From assembly GCA_945952105.1 (NCBI GenBank), contig CAMFGZ010000009.1, positions 62,001-126,000 on the forward strand: a DNA stretch of 64,000 bases, written 5' to 3'. Positions 32,245 through 40,928 of this stretch are shown here, in pieces; position 1 is the first letter of the stretch, and every line of letters begins with the position of its first letter. This stretch comes from an uncultured Rhodospirillaceae bacterium. Lineage in GTDB: Bacteria; Pseudomonadota; Alphaproteobacteria; Reyranellales; Reyranellaceae. The position numbers and the translations under genes are program-made. The notes under the pieces are model-generated. The model saw nothing but the letters and a program-made list of their open reading frames with translations, ran no database searches and was not told the origin of the DNA.

Positions 32245-33893
32245 GGGCTCAACCTTGGCGGAAGTTCGGGCGGGACGGCAAGGACCGGCGGCAGGCTCCG
32301 GCCCGGGATCGCTTCGATGAGTTCGCGCGTGTAGGCGCTGTCGGGGCGACCGAAGACGGTTTCGATGGGACCGCCATCGACCTGCCGTCCCCTGTGCATC
32401 ACCGAGACCGTATCGGAGATCTGCCGCACCACCGCGAGGTCGTGCGACACGAACAGGTAGGTGAGGCCCAGCGTCTTCTGCAGCTCGTCGAGCAGGGAGA
32501 GGATCTGCGCCTGCACCGTGACGTCGAGCGCCGACACGGCTTCGTCGAGCACCAGCACCCTCGGGTCGAGCACGAGGGCGCGGGCAATCGCAACGCGTTG
32601 TCGCTGGCCGCCCGACAGAGCACGCGGATGACGTTCGAGGAAGCTTTCGGAAAGGCCGACTCTGGCCAGCATGCCGCGCACCTTTCGGGCACGGTCCGCC
32701 GCGGGGATCGGCTCGAAGTTGAGCAGCGGCTCCTCGACGATGCGCGCGATGGTCTGGCGCGGATCGAGCGAACCATAGGGGTTCTGGTAGACGAGCTGAA
32801 TGTGCTTGCGGAACTGACGCAGCTTCTCACCCTTCAGGGTGGTGAGGTCGACACCGTCGATCAGGATGCGGCCGGCGGTGGGCTTGATGAAGCCCACGAC
32901 GCTGCGGATGGCGGTGGTCTTGCCCGATCCCGATTCGCCCACGATCGCGTGCGTGGTGCCGCGCCGGACCTTGAATGACACATTGTCGACCGCGCGGAAC
33001 GACTTCGCTTCGCCGCCCGTCACCGGAAAATCGTGGGTGAGGCCCGTGACCTCGATGGCGAAGTCGTCGCCCTCGGCCGCAGGCCGCGCGGGCCGGGGCT
33101 TGCCGAGCGAAGGCGCGTCGGCCAGCAGGCGGCGCGTGTAGGCACTGCGCGGCGCGGCCAGCACGTCCTTCACGGGCCCCTGCTCCTGGATGCGGCCGTG
33201 CTGCAGCACGACCAGCCGGTCGGCTCGGTCGGCGGCGACGCCGAGATCGTGCGTCACCAAAAGCACGGCCGTGCCGCTTTCGCGGCGCAGCTCGTCGATC
33301 AGGTCGAGGATGCGCCGTTGCACCGTGACGTCGAGCGCGCTTGTCGGTTCGTCGGCCACGATCAGCGCGGGCTTCAGCGCCACGGCGATGGCGATCAGCA
33401 CGCGCTGCTTCATGCCGCCGGAGAGCTCGTGCGGATACTGTTTGGCGCGCATCTCGGCGGGCGTCAGGCCGACCCTCTCCAGCAGCTCGATGACGCGTGC
33501 CTGGATCGCCTTGCGGTCACCGCGCTTGTGGATTTGAAGGACTTCGGCGAGCTGCGAGCCGATGGTGCGCACCGGGTTGAGCGAGCTGCCGGGATCCTGC
33601 GGGATGAGGCTGACGACGGCACCGCGGATGGAATCCAGCCGCTTCTGCGACCAGTTCGTGATGTCTGTCCCGTTGAGGCGGATGGTGCCGCTCTCGACGC
33701 GGCCGTTGCCGGCCAGCAGGCCGAGCGTCGCCTGCGCCGTCGTGGTCTTGCCCGAGCCGGATTCGCCCACCAGCGCCACGACCTCGCCGGGCGCGACGCT
33801 GAACGAGACACCGTGTACGACGCGCTGCTCGTGATCGCCGGTCTTGTAGGCGATCGCCAGATCGTCGACCTGGAGGATGGGGGTGGCGGTCAT
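32241..33893 (-). CDS. Fused double ABC transporter ATP-binding protein (DppD-DppF type)
   Basis: A 550-residue protein with two complete nucleotide-binding domains in tandem. NBD1 has VGESGSGKTTTAQ (about residue 40) and LSGGMKQRVLIA; NBD2 has VGESGSGKTTAIRS (about residue 320) and LSGGQRQRVAIARALVLDPRVLVLDEAVSALDVT. It powers the two permeases encoded immediately upstream. The ATG at 33893 was chosen because it forms an ATGA overlap with the permease stop and precedes the first beta strand ILQVDDLAIAYKTGD; the longer frame overlaps the permease gene. Confidence 0.95.
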   Translation of the reverse strand: MTATPILQVDDLAIAYKTGDHEQRVVHGVSFSVAPGEVVALVGESGSGKTTTAQATLGLLAGNGRVESGTIRLNGTDITNWSQKRLDSIRGAVVSLIPQDPGSSLNPVRTIGSQLAEVLQIHKRGDRKAIQARVIELLERVGLTPAEMRAKQYPHELSGGMKQRVLIAIAVALKPALIVADEPTSALDVTVQRRILDLIDELRRESGTAVLLVTHDLGVAADRADRLVVLQHGRIQEQGPVKDVLAAPRSAYTRRLLADAPSLGKPRPARPAAEGDDFAIEVTGLTHDFPVTGGEAKSFRAVDNVSFKVRRGTTHAIVGESGSGKTTAIRSVVGFIKPTAGRILIDGVDLTTLKGEKLRQFRKHIQLVYQNPYGSLDPRQTIARIVEEPLLNFEPIPAADRARKVRGMLARVGLSESFLERHPRALSGGQRQRVAIARALVLDPRVLVLDEAVSALDVTVQAQILSLLDELQKTLGLTYLFVSHDLAVVRQISDTVSVMHRGRQVDGGPIETVFGRPDSAYTRELIEAIPGRSLPPVLAVPPELPPRLSP

Positions 33894-34744
33894 GGCGCGG
33901 TCCTGCCGAGAGCCTTGCTGATGCGGTCGGCCGACAGCACGACCAGCACGACGACGATGCCGGGCGCGGCGGTGAGCCACCAGGCGCGCGAGAGGTAGTT
34001 GCGGCCCTCGGCAATCAGCAGGCCCCATTCCGGGGTGGGCGGCGGCGCGCCGTAGCCCAGGAAGCCGAGGGTGGAGATCGCGAGGATGGCCGAGCCGAAC
34101 TGGAGGGCGGCCAGCGCGATCACCGAGGTCAGCGAGTTGGGCAGCACATGACGATAGAGCACAGCCCAGAAGGTGCCGCCGCTGCCGAAAGCTGCTTCGA
34201 CGTACTCGCTGCGCCGGACGCGCACGACCTCGGACCTCGCAAGGCGGGCGAAGCGCGCGACGGAGACGGCGCCGACGGCAATGGCGACGTTGATCGTCCC
34301 GAAGCCCAGCAGGACGATGATGCTGAGCGACAGCAGCAGCGAGGGCACGGCCAGCATCGAATCGACCAGGCGCATGATCACTGCGTCGATCCAGCCGCCG
34401 CGCGCACCGGCGATCAGGCCGAGCAGGGTGCCCAACAGGAGGCCGACCGTGACGGCGACGAAGGCGCCCGACAGCGAATGCCGTGCGCCATAGACGATGC
34501 GGGCATAGACGTCCCGGCCGAGCCCGTCGGTGCCGAGTATGTGTTCGGCACTGGGCGGACGCAGCTGCTCGCCCGGCACGCCCTCGGTGCCGCTGTAGCC
34601 GGTGAAGAGCGAAGGCAGGGCAGCCCAGGCGAGCACGACGAACACCACGGCCCAGGCCAGCGCCAGGGTGGGCGGGACGCGCTTCAGGCGGCTGAGCCAG
34701 CCGGGCTGGAGGTCGGCGGCGGCGCTTGCGGCTTCCACGGTCAT
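33890..34744 (-). CDS. ABC transporter permease, DppC type
   Basis: A 284-residue permease with an N-terminal cytoplasmic tail, an isolated first helix (about residues 27-48), the DppC motif ILGTDGLGRDVYARIVYGARHSLSGAFVAV and the EAA loop VEAAFGSGGTFWAVLYRHVLPNSL. It pairs with the DppB-type permease at 34741-35685, overlapping it by 4 nt. Confidence 0.94.
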   Translation of the reverse strand: MTVEAASAAADLQPGWLSRLKRVPPTLALAWAVVFVVLAWAALPSLFTGYSGTEGVPGEQLRPPSAEHILGTDGLGRDVYARIVYGARHSLSGAFVAVTVGLLLGTLLGLIAGARGGWIDAVIMRLVDSMLAVPSLLLSLSIIVLLGFGTINVAIAVGAVSVARFARLARSEVVRVRRSEYVEAAFGSGGTFWAVLYRHVLPNSLTSVIALAALQFGSAILAISTLGFLGYGAPPPTPEWGLLIAEGRNYLSRAWWLTAAPGIVVVLVVLSADRISKALGRTAP

Positions 34745-35685
34745 GCGGGTGCTCCCGACTTCGAACCGAGCCGGGGATCGAGCACCGGATAGAGCAGGTC
34801 GACGACCAGGTTGATCGTTACGAAGGCAAGGGCGGAGATCACGACGATGGCCTGCAGGACAGCCGTGTCATGGTTGCCCACGGCCTGGTAGGTGAGGCCG
34901 CCCAGGCCGCTCAGGCCAAACACGGCTTCGGTGACGACGGCGCCGGCCAGCAGCTCGCCGAACAGGACGCCGGCGATGGTGAGCGTCGGCATGACGGCGT
35001 TGCGCGCGACATGCCTCCACAGCACCCAGTTGCGCGAGGCGCCCTTGGCGCGCGCCACGGCGACGAAGGGCTGTGCCAGTACCTGGTCGACGTTGCGCAT
35101 CAGGATCTGCGCCAGCGGCGCGGAGATCGGGATGGCGAGCGTCAGGACCGGCAGGACCAGCTTCTCGACCGGGCTGGGGCTGATGACCGAGACGAGGCCG
35201 AGCTGGAAGGAGAATATCTGGATCAGCATGATGCCGAGCCAGAAGACCGGCACCGAGATGAACAGCGAGGGCAGGGACTGCAGCCCGGCCCGCAGCCATT
35301 CCATGCCGACCATGTTCGAGACGGTGGCCAGAATGATCGTGAGGACCAGCGCGGCGGCGAAGGCGAGTGAGGCGAGCAGCAGGGTGGGCGGCAGGTTGGT
35401 CTCGAGCTGCTGGCTCACCGGCACGCCGGCCTGGATTGAGAGGCCGAAATTGCCGGTGAGGAAATTGCCGACGGTGGTGAGATAGCGTTCCCACAGCGGC
35501 CGGTCCGCGCCATAGGAGGCGCGGATCTCGGCGATCTGATCGGCCGTGAGACCCATGTCGGGGCTCATGAACTTGATCATGATCGCGTCGCCCGGCAGCA
35601 CCTGCAGCAGCAGGAAGGCCGCCGTGAAGGTGAGCGCCAGGACGGCGAGTGCCTGCCCGACCCGGCCGAGGAGATAGCGCGCCAT
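34741..35685 (-). CDS. ABC transporter permease, DppB type
   Basis: A 314-residue permease. The start ARYLLGRVGQALAVLALTFTAAFLLLQVLPGDA, the loop YLTTVGNFLTGNFGLSIQAGVPV and the EAA loop VAVARAKGASRNWVLWRHVARNAVMPTLT are DppB features. ATG 35685 was selected since it initiates the first membrane helix and lies 14 nt after the receptor gene stop; the longer open frame overlaps the receptor. Confidence 0.94.
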   Translation of the reverse strand: MARYLLGRVGQALAVLALTFTAAFLLLQVLPGDAIMIKFMSPDMGLTADQIAEIRASYGADRPLWERYLTTVGNFLTGNFGLSIQAGVPVSQQLETNLPPTLLLASLAFAAALVLTIILATVSNMVGMEWLRAGLQSLPSLFISVPVFWLGIMLIQIFSFQLGLVSVISPSPVEKLVLPVLTLAIPISAPLAQILMRNVDQVLAQPFVAVARAKGASRNWVLWRHVARNAVMPTLTIAGVLFGELLAGAVVTEAVFGLSGLGGLTYQAVGNHDTAVLQAIVVISALAFVTINLVVDLLYPVLDPRLGSKSGAPA

Positions 35686-35699
35686 CGGTTCCCCCGCGC

Positions 35700-37340
35700 C
35701 TACTTGGGCGCGATCCAGGTCGCGTAGAAGCTTGGGCGGCCCACCGCCTCGAAGGTGAAATCCTTGACCCTCGGCGAAGCCGCGAAGGCCTGCGGCTCCT
35801 CGAAGATCGGGATCGTGTAGCCCTGGTCGATCACATAGGCCTGCACTTCTCCCACCAGCGCGATGCGCTTCACCGGATCGGTGGCGGCGGCGATCTCTTC
35901 GAGAAGCTTGTTCAGCTTCTCGTCGACGAAGTTCTGGACCTTGTTGCTGACGCCGCCCTTCTGCAGCAGCACGTTGCGCGTCGTCGGATAGTACTGGCTG
36001 CGAATCACGTCGGGATCGGCGCGGCCGACCATGGCCGGCGCAACCGGCGTCTTGGCCGGATCGAGGCTGTCGGCGACGCGGCTGCCGGCATCGCCCGCGA
36101 GCACGTTCAGCTTCACGCCGACCTTGGCCCATTGCTGGGCGACGAGCTGCAGGGTCTCCTTGTTCTGCGGCTGCGGCGGCGATTCGTAGGCCGAGAGGAT
36201 CAGCTCCTTGCCGTCCTTCTGGCGCAGGCCCTTCGGGCCGATCGTCCAGCCGGCCTCGTCGAGCAGCTTGGCGGCCAGCGCCGGATCGTAGGCGAGCTTG
36301 GCCGACTGGTCGACATAGCCCTGTGCGGTCGAGGCGATGATCGACTTGGCCTGCGGATAGTTGGCCGAGAACAGTGTCGCCACGATCTCCTTGGCGTTGG
36401 TCGCGTGCAGCAGCGCCTTGCGGACGCGGATGTCGGACACCAGGGGATTGTCCGGCCGGAACACGACAGTGTTGTTCACGCCGCGCGTCGGGGCGGCATA
36501 GATGACGAAGCCCTTCGACTGGACCTGCTTCTCGTCATAGGCCTGCACCTGGCGGATGACGTTGGCCTGGCCGGCCAGCAGCGCGCCGATGCGCACGCTG
36601 TCCTCGGGGGTCACGACGTACTTGATGCCGTCGAGATTGGCGCGGCCCTGATGGGCGAGCTTGGCCGGACCCCATTTGTAGTCCTTGCGCGCCTCCATCA
36701 CGAGCTCGCGGCCCAGCACCTCGCTCTTCACCACGAACGGGCCCGAACCGATGATCTTGGTGGCGTCGCCCAGCGCGTCGAACGGTAGGGCCAGAGTCTT
36801 CAACGAGACCAGGCCCGAGCCGATCACCGACGTGCCCTGCAGGAAGCCGACCGACGGCTTGGTGAAGAAGAACTTCACGGTCAGCGGATCGACGATCTCG
36901 CTGCCCTTGTAGTTGGTGATGACCTCGGAGACCGGCTGCTTGAGTTCCTTGTTGCCGAGCCCGTAGGTGTCGAAATTCTTCGCGACGGCCGCGGCATCGA
37001 GGGGCGTGCCGTCCGAGAAGGTGACGCCCGGCCGGATCTTGAACGTGTATTCGGTCGCGTCAGCGTTGACCGTCCAGCTCTCGGCGATCCACGGCTCGAT
37101 CTCGAGGGTCTTTGGATTCTGGTAGGTGAGCTTGTCGGTGATCTGGTTGAGTACGCCGCCGTTGGGATAGAAGCCGCCGGCCGGCGGATAGAGGTTCGTG
37201 TGGGCCTGCTGCTCGAGATAGATCAGCGTCCCGCCTTTGGTGACGGGGGCCTGCGCTGCGGCGCCACCGGCCAGGATCGCGACGGACGCGAGCGACGCGG
37301 CCGTGCGCGTCAAAAACCGTCGATAATTTGCGTTAATCAC
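35700..37340 (-). CDS. Family 5 ABC transporter substrate-binding protein of the luciferase/AhpD operon
   Basis: A 546-residue receptor with an N-terminal twin-arginine-like or long Sec signal (NANYRRFLTRTAASLASVAILAGGAAAQ) and family 5 motifs such as GGTLIYLEQQAHTNLYPPAGGFYPNGGVLNQITDKLTYQNP, EPWIAESWTVNADATEYTFKIRPGVTFSDGTPL and GSGPFVVKSEVLGRELVMEARKDYKWG. First gene of the seven-gene minus-strand operon. As I recall it fits the NCBI KPN_01854 family, whose members always accompany the luciferase-like and CMD proteins. Ligand unknown. Confidence 0.93.
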   Translation of the reverse strand: MINANYRRFLTRTAASLASVAILAGGAAAQAPVTKGGTLIYLEQQAHTNLYPPAGGFYPNGGVLNQITDKLTYQNPKTLEIEPWIAESWTVNADATEYTFKIRPGVTFSDGTPLDAAAVAKNFDTYGLGNKELKQPVSEVITNYKGSEIVDPLTVKFFFTKPSVGFLQGTSVIGSGLVSLKTLALPFDALGDATKIIGSGPFVVKSEVLGRELVMEARKDYKWGPAKLAHQGRANLDGIKYVVTPEDSVRIGALLAGQANVIRQVQAYDEKQVQSKGFVIYAAPTRGVNNTVVFRPDNPLVSDIRVRKALLHATNAKEIVATLFSANYPQAKSIIASTAQGYVDQSAKLAYDPALAAKLLDEAGWTIGPKGLRQKDGKELILSAYESPPQPQNKETLQLVAQQWAKVGVKLNVLAGDAGSRVADSLDPAKTPVAPAMVGRADPDVIRSQYYPTTRNVLLQKGGVSNKVQNFVDEKLNKLLEEIAAATDPVKRIALVGEVQAYVIDQGYTIPIFEEPQAFAASPRVKDFTFEAVGRPSFYATWIAPK

Positions 37341-37514
37341 AAAAACCCCCTTCGCCTTGAGGCACAGGAGGAGCCATGCAGTATCTGGGCCGAGTCTCGC
37401 CGTGCGGACCGGATATATGGCCGCGCGGTTCCGTCAATTACACAGAGCAGATTGTCAAAATAGGCGGCGGCGCGGAGCAGGGCTTGCTACCTGCCCCGCC
37501 AGAATGAGGAAAAA

Positions 37515-38579
37515 TTATCCTCCGAGCAGCGCGGCCGACGGCTGCAGTTCCTTGCGCTCGACCTTCTTCACGATCTCGGTGAGCTTGGCATGGGTCGGCG
37601 CCTTCACGCCGATATAGTTGCCGCGCTCGGCGATGTAGCCGTTCATGAACTCGATTTCGGTGCGGCGGCCCTTGATGATGTCCTGCGCCATCGAGGGGCG
37701 CTGGATGTCGGCGCGCGGATTCGGGTTGGTGTTGGAGCCCGGCCGCAGGATCGCCTCGACCTCGTCGAGCGCGGCCTTGTCGTCCTCCGAGGCCCGCGCA
37801 AGCAACTCGGGCTCGAATTTGCCGATCTTCTCGATGTGGTAGCCGAGCGCCTGGCCGACGCGCACCGCCTCGCCACCCAGCTTGATGGAGAAGCGGCGCA
37901 CCGCGTCGTTGCGGTCGCAGTCGATGCCGGTCATGCCGGTGGCGGCCGACACGCCGTTCTTCATGCCGTTCTGGCAGAGCTTCGACCAGCGCTCGCCCCA
38001 CAGGTTGGTCGTGGTCTTGGCGCTGTCGATCATGCCGACCATCTCGCGCAGTTCCTCGACCCGCTTGGTGATACGGCCATGGACCTCGCCGACGCGGAAC
38101 ACGGTGTGCTTGTCGCCGCCCTTGGAGACGGTGCGGCGGATCTTGCCGGCCTCGTACATGTCGACCGAGATCAGCGAGGCGACCATGCCGACGGTCTTGC
38201 CCCAGCCGACGATGCCGGCGATGCGCTCCTCGTTCAGGCAGTTCTGCAGGGACACGATGTAGCCGTCGGGCGCGAGGTACTGCTTGATCAGCGCGGTCGC
38301 CCATTCGGTGTCGTAGGACTTCATCGAGACGAAGGCGATGTCGATCGGCTTCTGGCGCGACAGGTCCTGCATCTCGGTGAGATGCATGGTCTTGGCCTTG
38401 GTGACGGTGAACTTCTCTTCCGGCGTCACGCCATCGAGTTCTAGGCCGCGCTTGCGGATGATCTCGATGTTCTCCGGCCAGAAGTCGATCAGCGTGACGT
38501 CGTGGCCCGCATGCGCGAGATAGCCGCCGACATAGCCGCCCAATGCGCCGGTGCCGACGACTGCGATTCTCTTGCCCAT
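37515..38579 (-). CDS. Ketopantoate reductase-like dehydrogenase (2-dehydropantoate 2-reductase family)
   Basis: A 354-residue NAD(P)-dependent oxidoreductase, longer than the roughly 300 aa of PanE. The Rossmann motif is GTGALGGYVGGYLAHAGHDVTLID; VSMKSYDTEWATALIKQYLAPDGYIVSLQNCLNEE is the PanE-type central block; WSKLCQNGMKNGVSAATG matches the catalytic-lysine and asparagine region; the C-terminal PSMAQDIIKGRRTEIEFMNGYIAERG is the conserved substrate loop. Its place at the end of a catabolic operon suggests reduction of a 2-oxo acid intermediate, not pantothenate synthesis. It begins 24 nt after the hydrolase stop. Confidence 0.88.
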   Translation of the reverse strand: MGKRIAVVGTGALGGYVGGYLAHAGHDVTLIDFWPENIEIIRKRGLELDGVTPEEKFTVTKAKTMHLTEMQDLSRQKPIDIAFVSMKSYDTEWATALIKQYLAPDGYIVSLQNCLNEERIAGIVGWGKTVGMVASLISVDMYEAGKIRRTVSKGGDKHTVFRVGEVHGRITKRVEELREMVGMIDSAKTTTNLWGERWSKLCQNGMKNGVSAATGMTGIDCDRNDAVRRFSIKLGGEAVRVGQALGYHIEKIGKFEPELLARASEDDKAALDEVEAILRPGSNTNPNPRADIQRPSMAQDIIKGRRTEIEFMNGYIAERGNYIGVKAPTHAKLTEIVKKVERKELQPSAALLGG

Positions 38580-38603
38580 CCTGCTCTCCCTCGAGGCTGT
38601 TCG

Positions 38604-40487
38604 TTACGGCGCGACGCGCGGTTCCTTGCGCGCGCGGTCGAGATAGCGGTCGGCGTCCTCGGCCAGCAGCAGCCGGTCGGCCATCAGTTGCGTGACCACG
38701 GCCTGGACCCTGGCGACGTAGTCGGCGCTGTCCTTGTAGCGTTCTGCAATCGAGGGCCGCGGATCGCCCGAAGCGTTGCGGGCGGCCTTGTCGACGGGAA
38801 ACGGCAGGCAGCTTCCGTCGCGGTCGGCGATCTCGCCCGCCGGATACGGCGGCTTGTACTCGTTCCAGCCGGTGTAGGTCGCGAGCGGCACGGCGATGTC
38901 GGGCAGGCGGATGCCTGCCGCCTCGTTGCCGTCGGCGTCGACCTTGCTCACCAGCGTGCGATAGACCTTGTCGGACGGGCCGGGCCTCACCCAGTCGCCC
39001 GGCGGCGACACGGTGTTGGTGGTGCGCACGATCGCGGCGCCCGGTACGGCGGGAAAGCCGGTCTTGTCCGGCGCGACAAGCGTGCCGGCCGCTAGAGTGG
39101 GCACGCGGCTGGCCGGCGGTGTCTTGCCCGAGACGGCCCATTCGTCGAGCGCGACCAGCAGGGCGCGGATCGCCGGCATCGGATTGTGCGGGTTGCGCGG
39201 ATTGAGGTTGGGGCCGGGATCGGTCGTCGCCCCGGCGCGACCGCCATGCTGCGTGCCGGCGACCATGTAGACGCGCGAGTTGTCCGGCAGGGTTACGTCC
39301 TTCGTGCCGAGCGGGTCGGTGTGCAGCAGCGACGCGCCCTTCTGCCAGTATTCGGTCGAGGTGTTGGTCTCGATCAACAGCGGGTCGCTGCCATCGCCCC
39401 TGAACAGCGAGCCGCTCTTGCCCGTCAGCGGATCGCTCTGCGTCGCCGTCGAGAACGGGAACTCGTTCTCGGGGAAACCGTGATCCTCGTGCTGGGTGTT
39501 GGTGCGCGCCGGCTGGGCGAAGGGTGTGTTGTAGAAAACGCGGCCGACGCCTGCGATGTGGCTCAGGATGCCGTCGAACACACGGCGTCCCTGTTCGTCG
39601 CGGTTGAAGCCTTCGGAGATGTGATTGCGCAGGTAACGCCCGGCCTGCGAGAAGCCGATGGCCAGCGCATGCGTGATCGGCCGACCCGTGGCCTTCGCCG
39701 CCTCCGGCGAATGGCGCAGCCAGCTCACGACGTCGCGGGTGGCCGCGAAGCCCAGGCCCTGGACCTTCGGGTTCTTCGCTTCGTAGTGGAATTCGTAGAG
39801 AAACCCCGGCTTGGCCTGGGTGCCTTCGCGCAGCCTGATCGAGCGCGCGTCCACGAAGGACCATTGGTTCAGCGGCAGTTCGCGAGGCTCGTCGTCGGCG
39901 CGCTCGCGGACGGTGAGGCGGGCGCGGGGCTGTTCCAGCGTCGCGGCCTCATGCGAGAGCTTGAACGCTTCCAGCACGCCGATACGCGTCCCCGAAACCC
40001 ATTCCTCACGGACCGTCTGAACGATCGGCTGGCCGTTGTCCGTCGCGACCGGCGCGGTGAGCGCGAGACCCATGTTGGCGCGCGGCGCGTCGGGATCCCA
40101 GCCCGACCACACGATCGTGTAGCCGAGGCGCAGCGGGAAGGCGTTGCCGAGATCGGCCAGCGTCTTGGGATCGTTCACGCCCTGCGGGCCGTCGGCGATG
40201 TTGCCGAACAGCATCTTGCGGCCGCGATTGTTCACCTCGTAGAGGATGCGCCCGTTGCCGCGTACCGGGTCCCTGGGCCGCAGGATGAAGACGCTGGTCG
40301 CGTACTCGACCTTGCCCGCTGCGTTGCGCGGCGCCTTGTCGATCAGCGCGATGCCGCGATTGCCGGGCAGCGCCGGATCGACTTCGCCCCTGGCGACGCC
40401 GATGACGCGCTCGTAGGCGCCGACCTCGCCGAACGGTGCGCCGTCGGCGAGCGGCTCGACCTTCTCGATCTCGAACGAGAGAAGCAC
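38604..40487 (-). CDS. Alpha/beta hydrolase domain-containing protein (627 aa)
   Basis: A 627-residue enzyme of the large alpha/beta hydrolase-domain family (Abhydrolase_10 type). The nucleophile elbow GFSQAG appears in ITHALAIGFSQAGRYLRNHISEGFN (about residue 275); RVYMVAGTQHGG near residue 418 is consistent with the catalytic-histidine region. No signal peptide is evident. The family is mostly uncharacterised and is assumed to hydrolyse esters or lactones. Its start overlaps the VOC gene stop by a single base. Confidence 0.85.
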   Translation of the reverse strand: MLLSFEIEKVEPLADGAPFGEVGAYERVIGVARGEVDPALPGNRGIALIDKAPRNAAGKVEYATSVFILRPRDPVRGNGRILYEVNNRGRKMLFGNIADGPQGVNDPKTLADLGNAFPLRLGYTIVWSGWDPDAPRANMGLALTAPVATDNGQPIVQTVREEWVSGTRIGVLEAFKLSHEAATLEQPRARLTVRERADDEPRELPLNQWSFVDARSIRLREGTQAKPGFLYEFHYEAKNPKVQGLGFAATRDVVSWLRHSPEAAKATGRPITHALAIGFSQAGRYLRNHISEGFNRDEQGRRVFDGILSHIAGVGRVFYNTPFAQPARTNTQHEDHGFPENEFPFSTATQSDPLTGKSGSLFRGDGSDPLLIETNTSTEYWQKGASLLHTDPLGTKDVTLPDNSRVYMVAGTQHGGRAGATTDPGPNLNPRNPHNPMPAIRALLVALDEWAVSGKTPPASRVPTLAAGTLVAPDKTGFPAVPGAAIVRTTNTVSPPGDWVRPGPSDKVYRTLVSKVDADGNEAAGIRLPDIAVPLATYTGWNEYKPPYPAGEIADRDGSCLPFPVDKAARNASGDPRPSIAERYKDSADYVARVQAVVTQLMADRLLLAEDADRYLDRARKEPRVAP

Positions 40488-40912
40488 TAGGCCCTGGCTT
40501 CCGCCTGGACCTCTTCCGCCGGGAAGTTCAGTTCCACGCCGACGCCGTCGGGATCGTAGAGGAAGATCTGCGCCGCGCCGGTGCGCGGCACGATCTGCTC
40601 ACGGAACTTCACGTTCTTCGATTGCAGGCGCTTGCGCACGCCGGGCAGGTCGCTGGCGGCGAAGGCGATGTGGTCGAAGCGGCCGGTGTCCTCGAACTTC
40701 TTCTCGGTGCCGCGCACAACGATGCCATCGCGCGGCTTGCGCTCGCCCAGCAGATGCACGGTGGCAACGCCGCCGGAATAGAGCCAGTAGCCTGGGAAGC
40801 CGAGCGGCGGCCGGTCGCCGTTCTCGAGCCCGAGCACGTCGCAGTAGAAATCCTTGGTGGCTTCGAGGTTCGAAGGCTCGATCGTGTAGTGCTGAAGGGG
40901 GCCCAGCGGCAT
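40487..40912 (-). CDS. VOC family protein (glyoxalase/bleomycin-resistance/dioxygenase fold)
   Basis: A 141-residue VOC protein: LQHYTIEPSNLEATKDFYCDVLGLENGDRPPLGFPGYWLY, then GRFDHIAFAASDLPGVRKRLQSKNV, ending GAAQIFLYDPDGVGVELNFP. Metal ligands His (LQHYT), His (FDHIAF) and Glu (GVELNF) are in place. In this operon a ring-cleaving or isomerising role is conceivable. GGAGACC precedes ATG 40912. Confidence 0.9.
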   Translation of the reverse strand: MPLGPLQHYTIEPSNLEATKDFYCDVLGLENGDRPPLGFPGYWLYSGGVATVHLLGERKPRDGIVVRGTEKKFEDTGRFDHIAFAASDLPGVRKRLQSKNVKFREQIVPRTGAAQIFLYDPDGVGVELNFPAEEVQAEARA

Positions 40913-40928
40913 GTCGGTCTCCGTAAGA

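Noticed and set aside
34741-36132. DppB permease with a 150-residue N-terminal extension
   Set aside because: The extension is a frame shadow of the receptor gene; the first membrane helix begins at the ATG at 35685.
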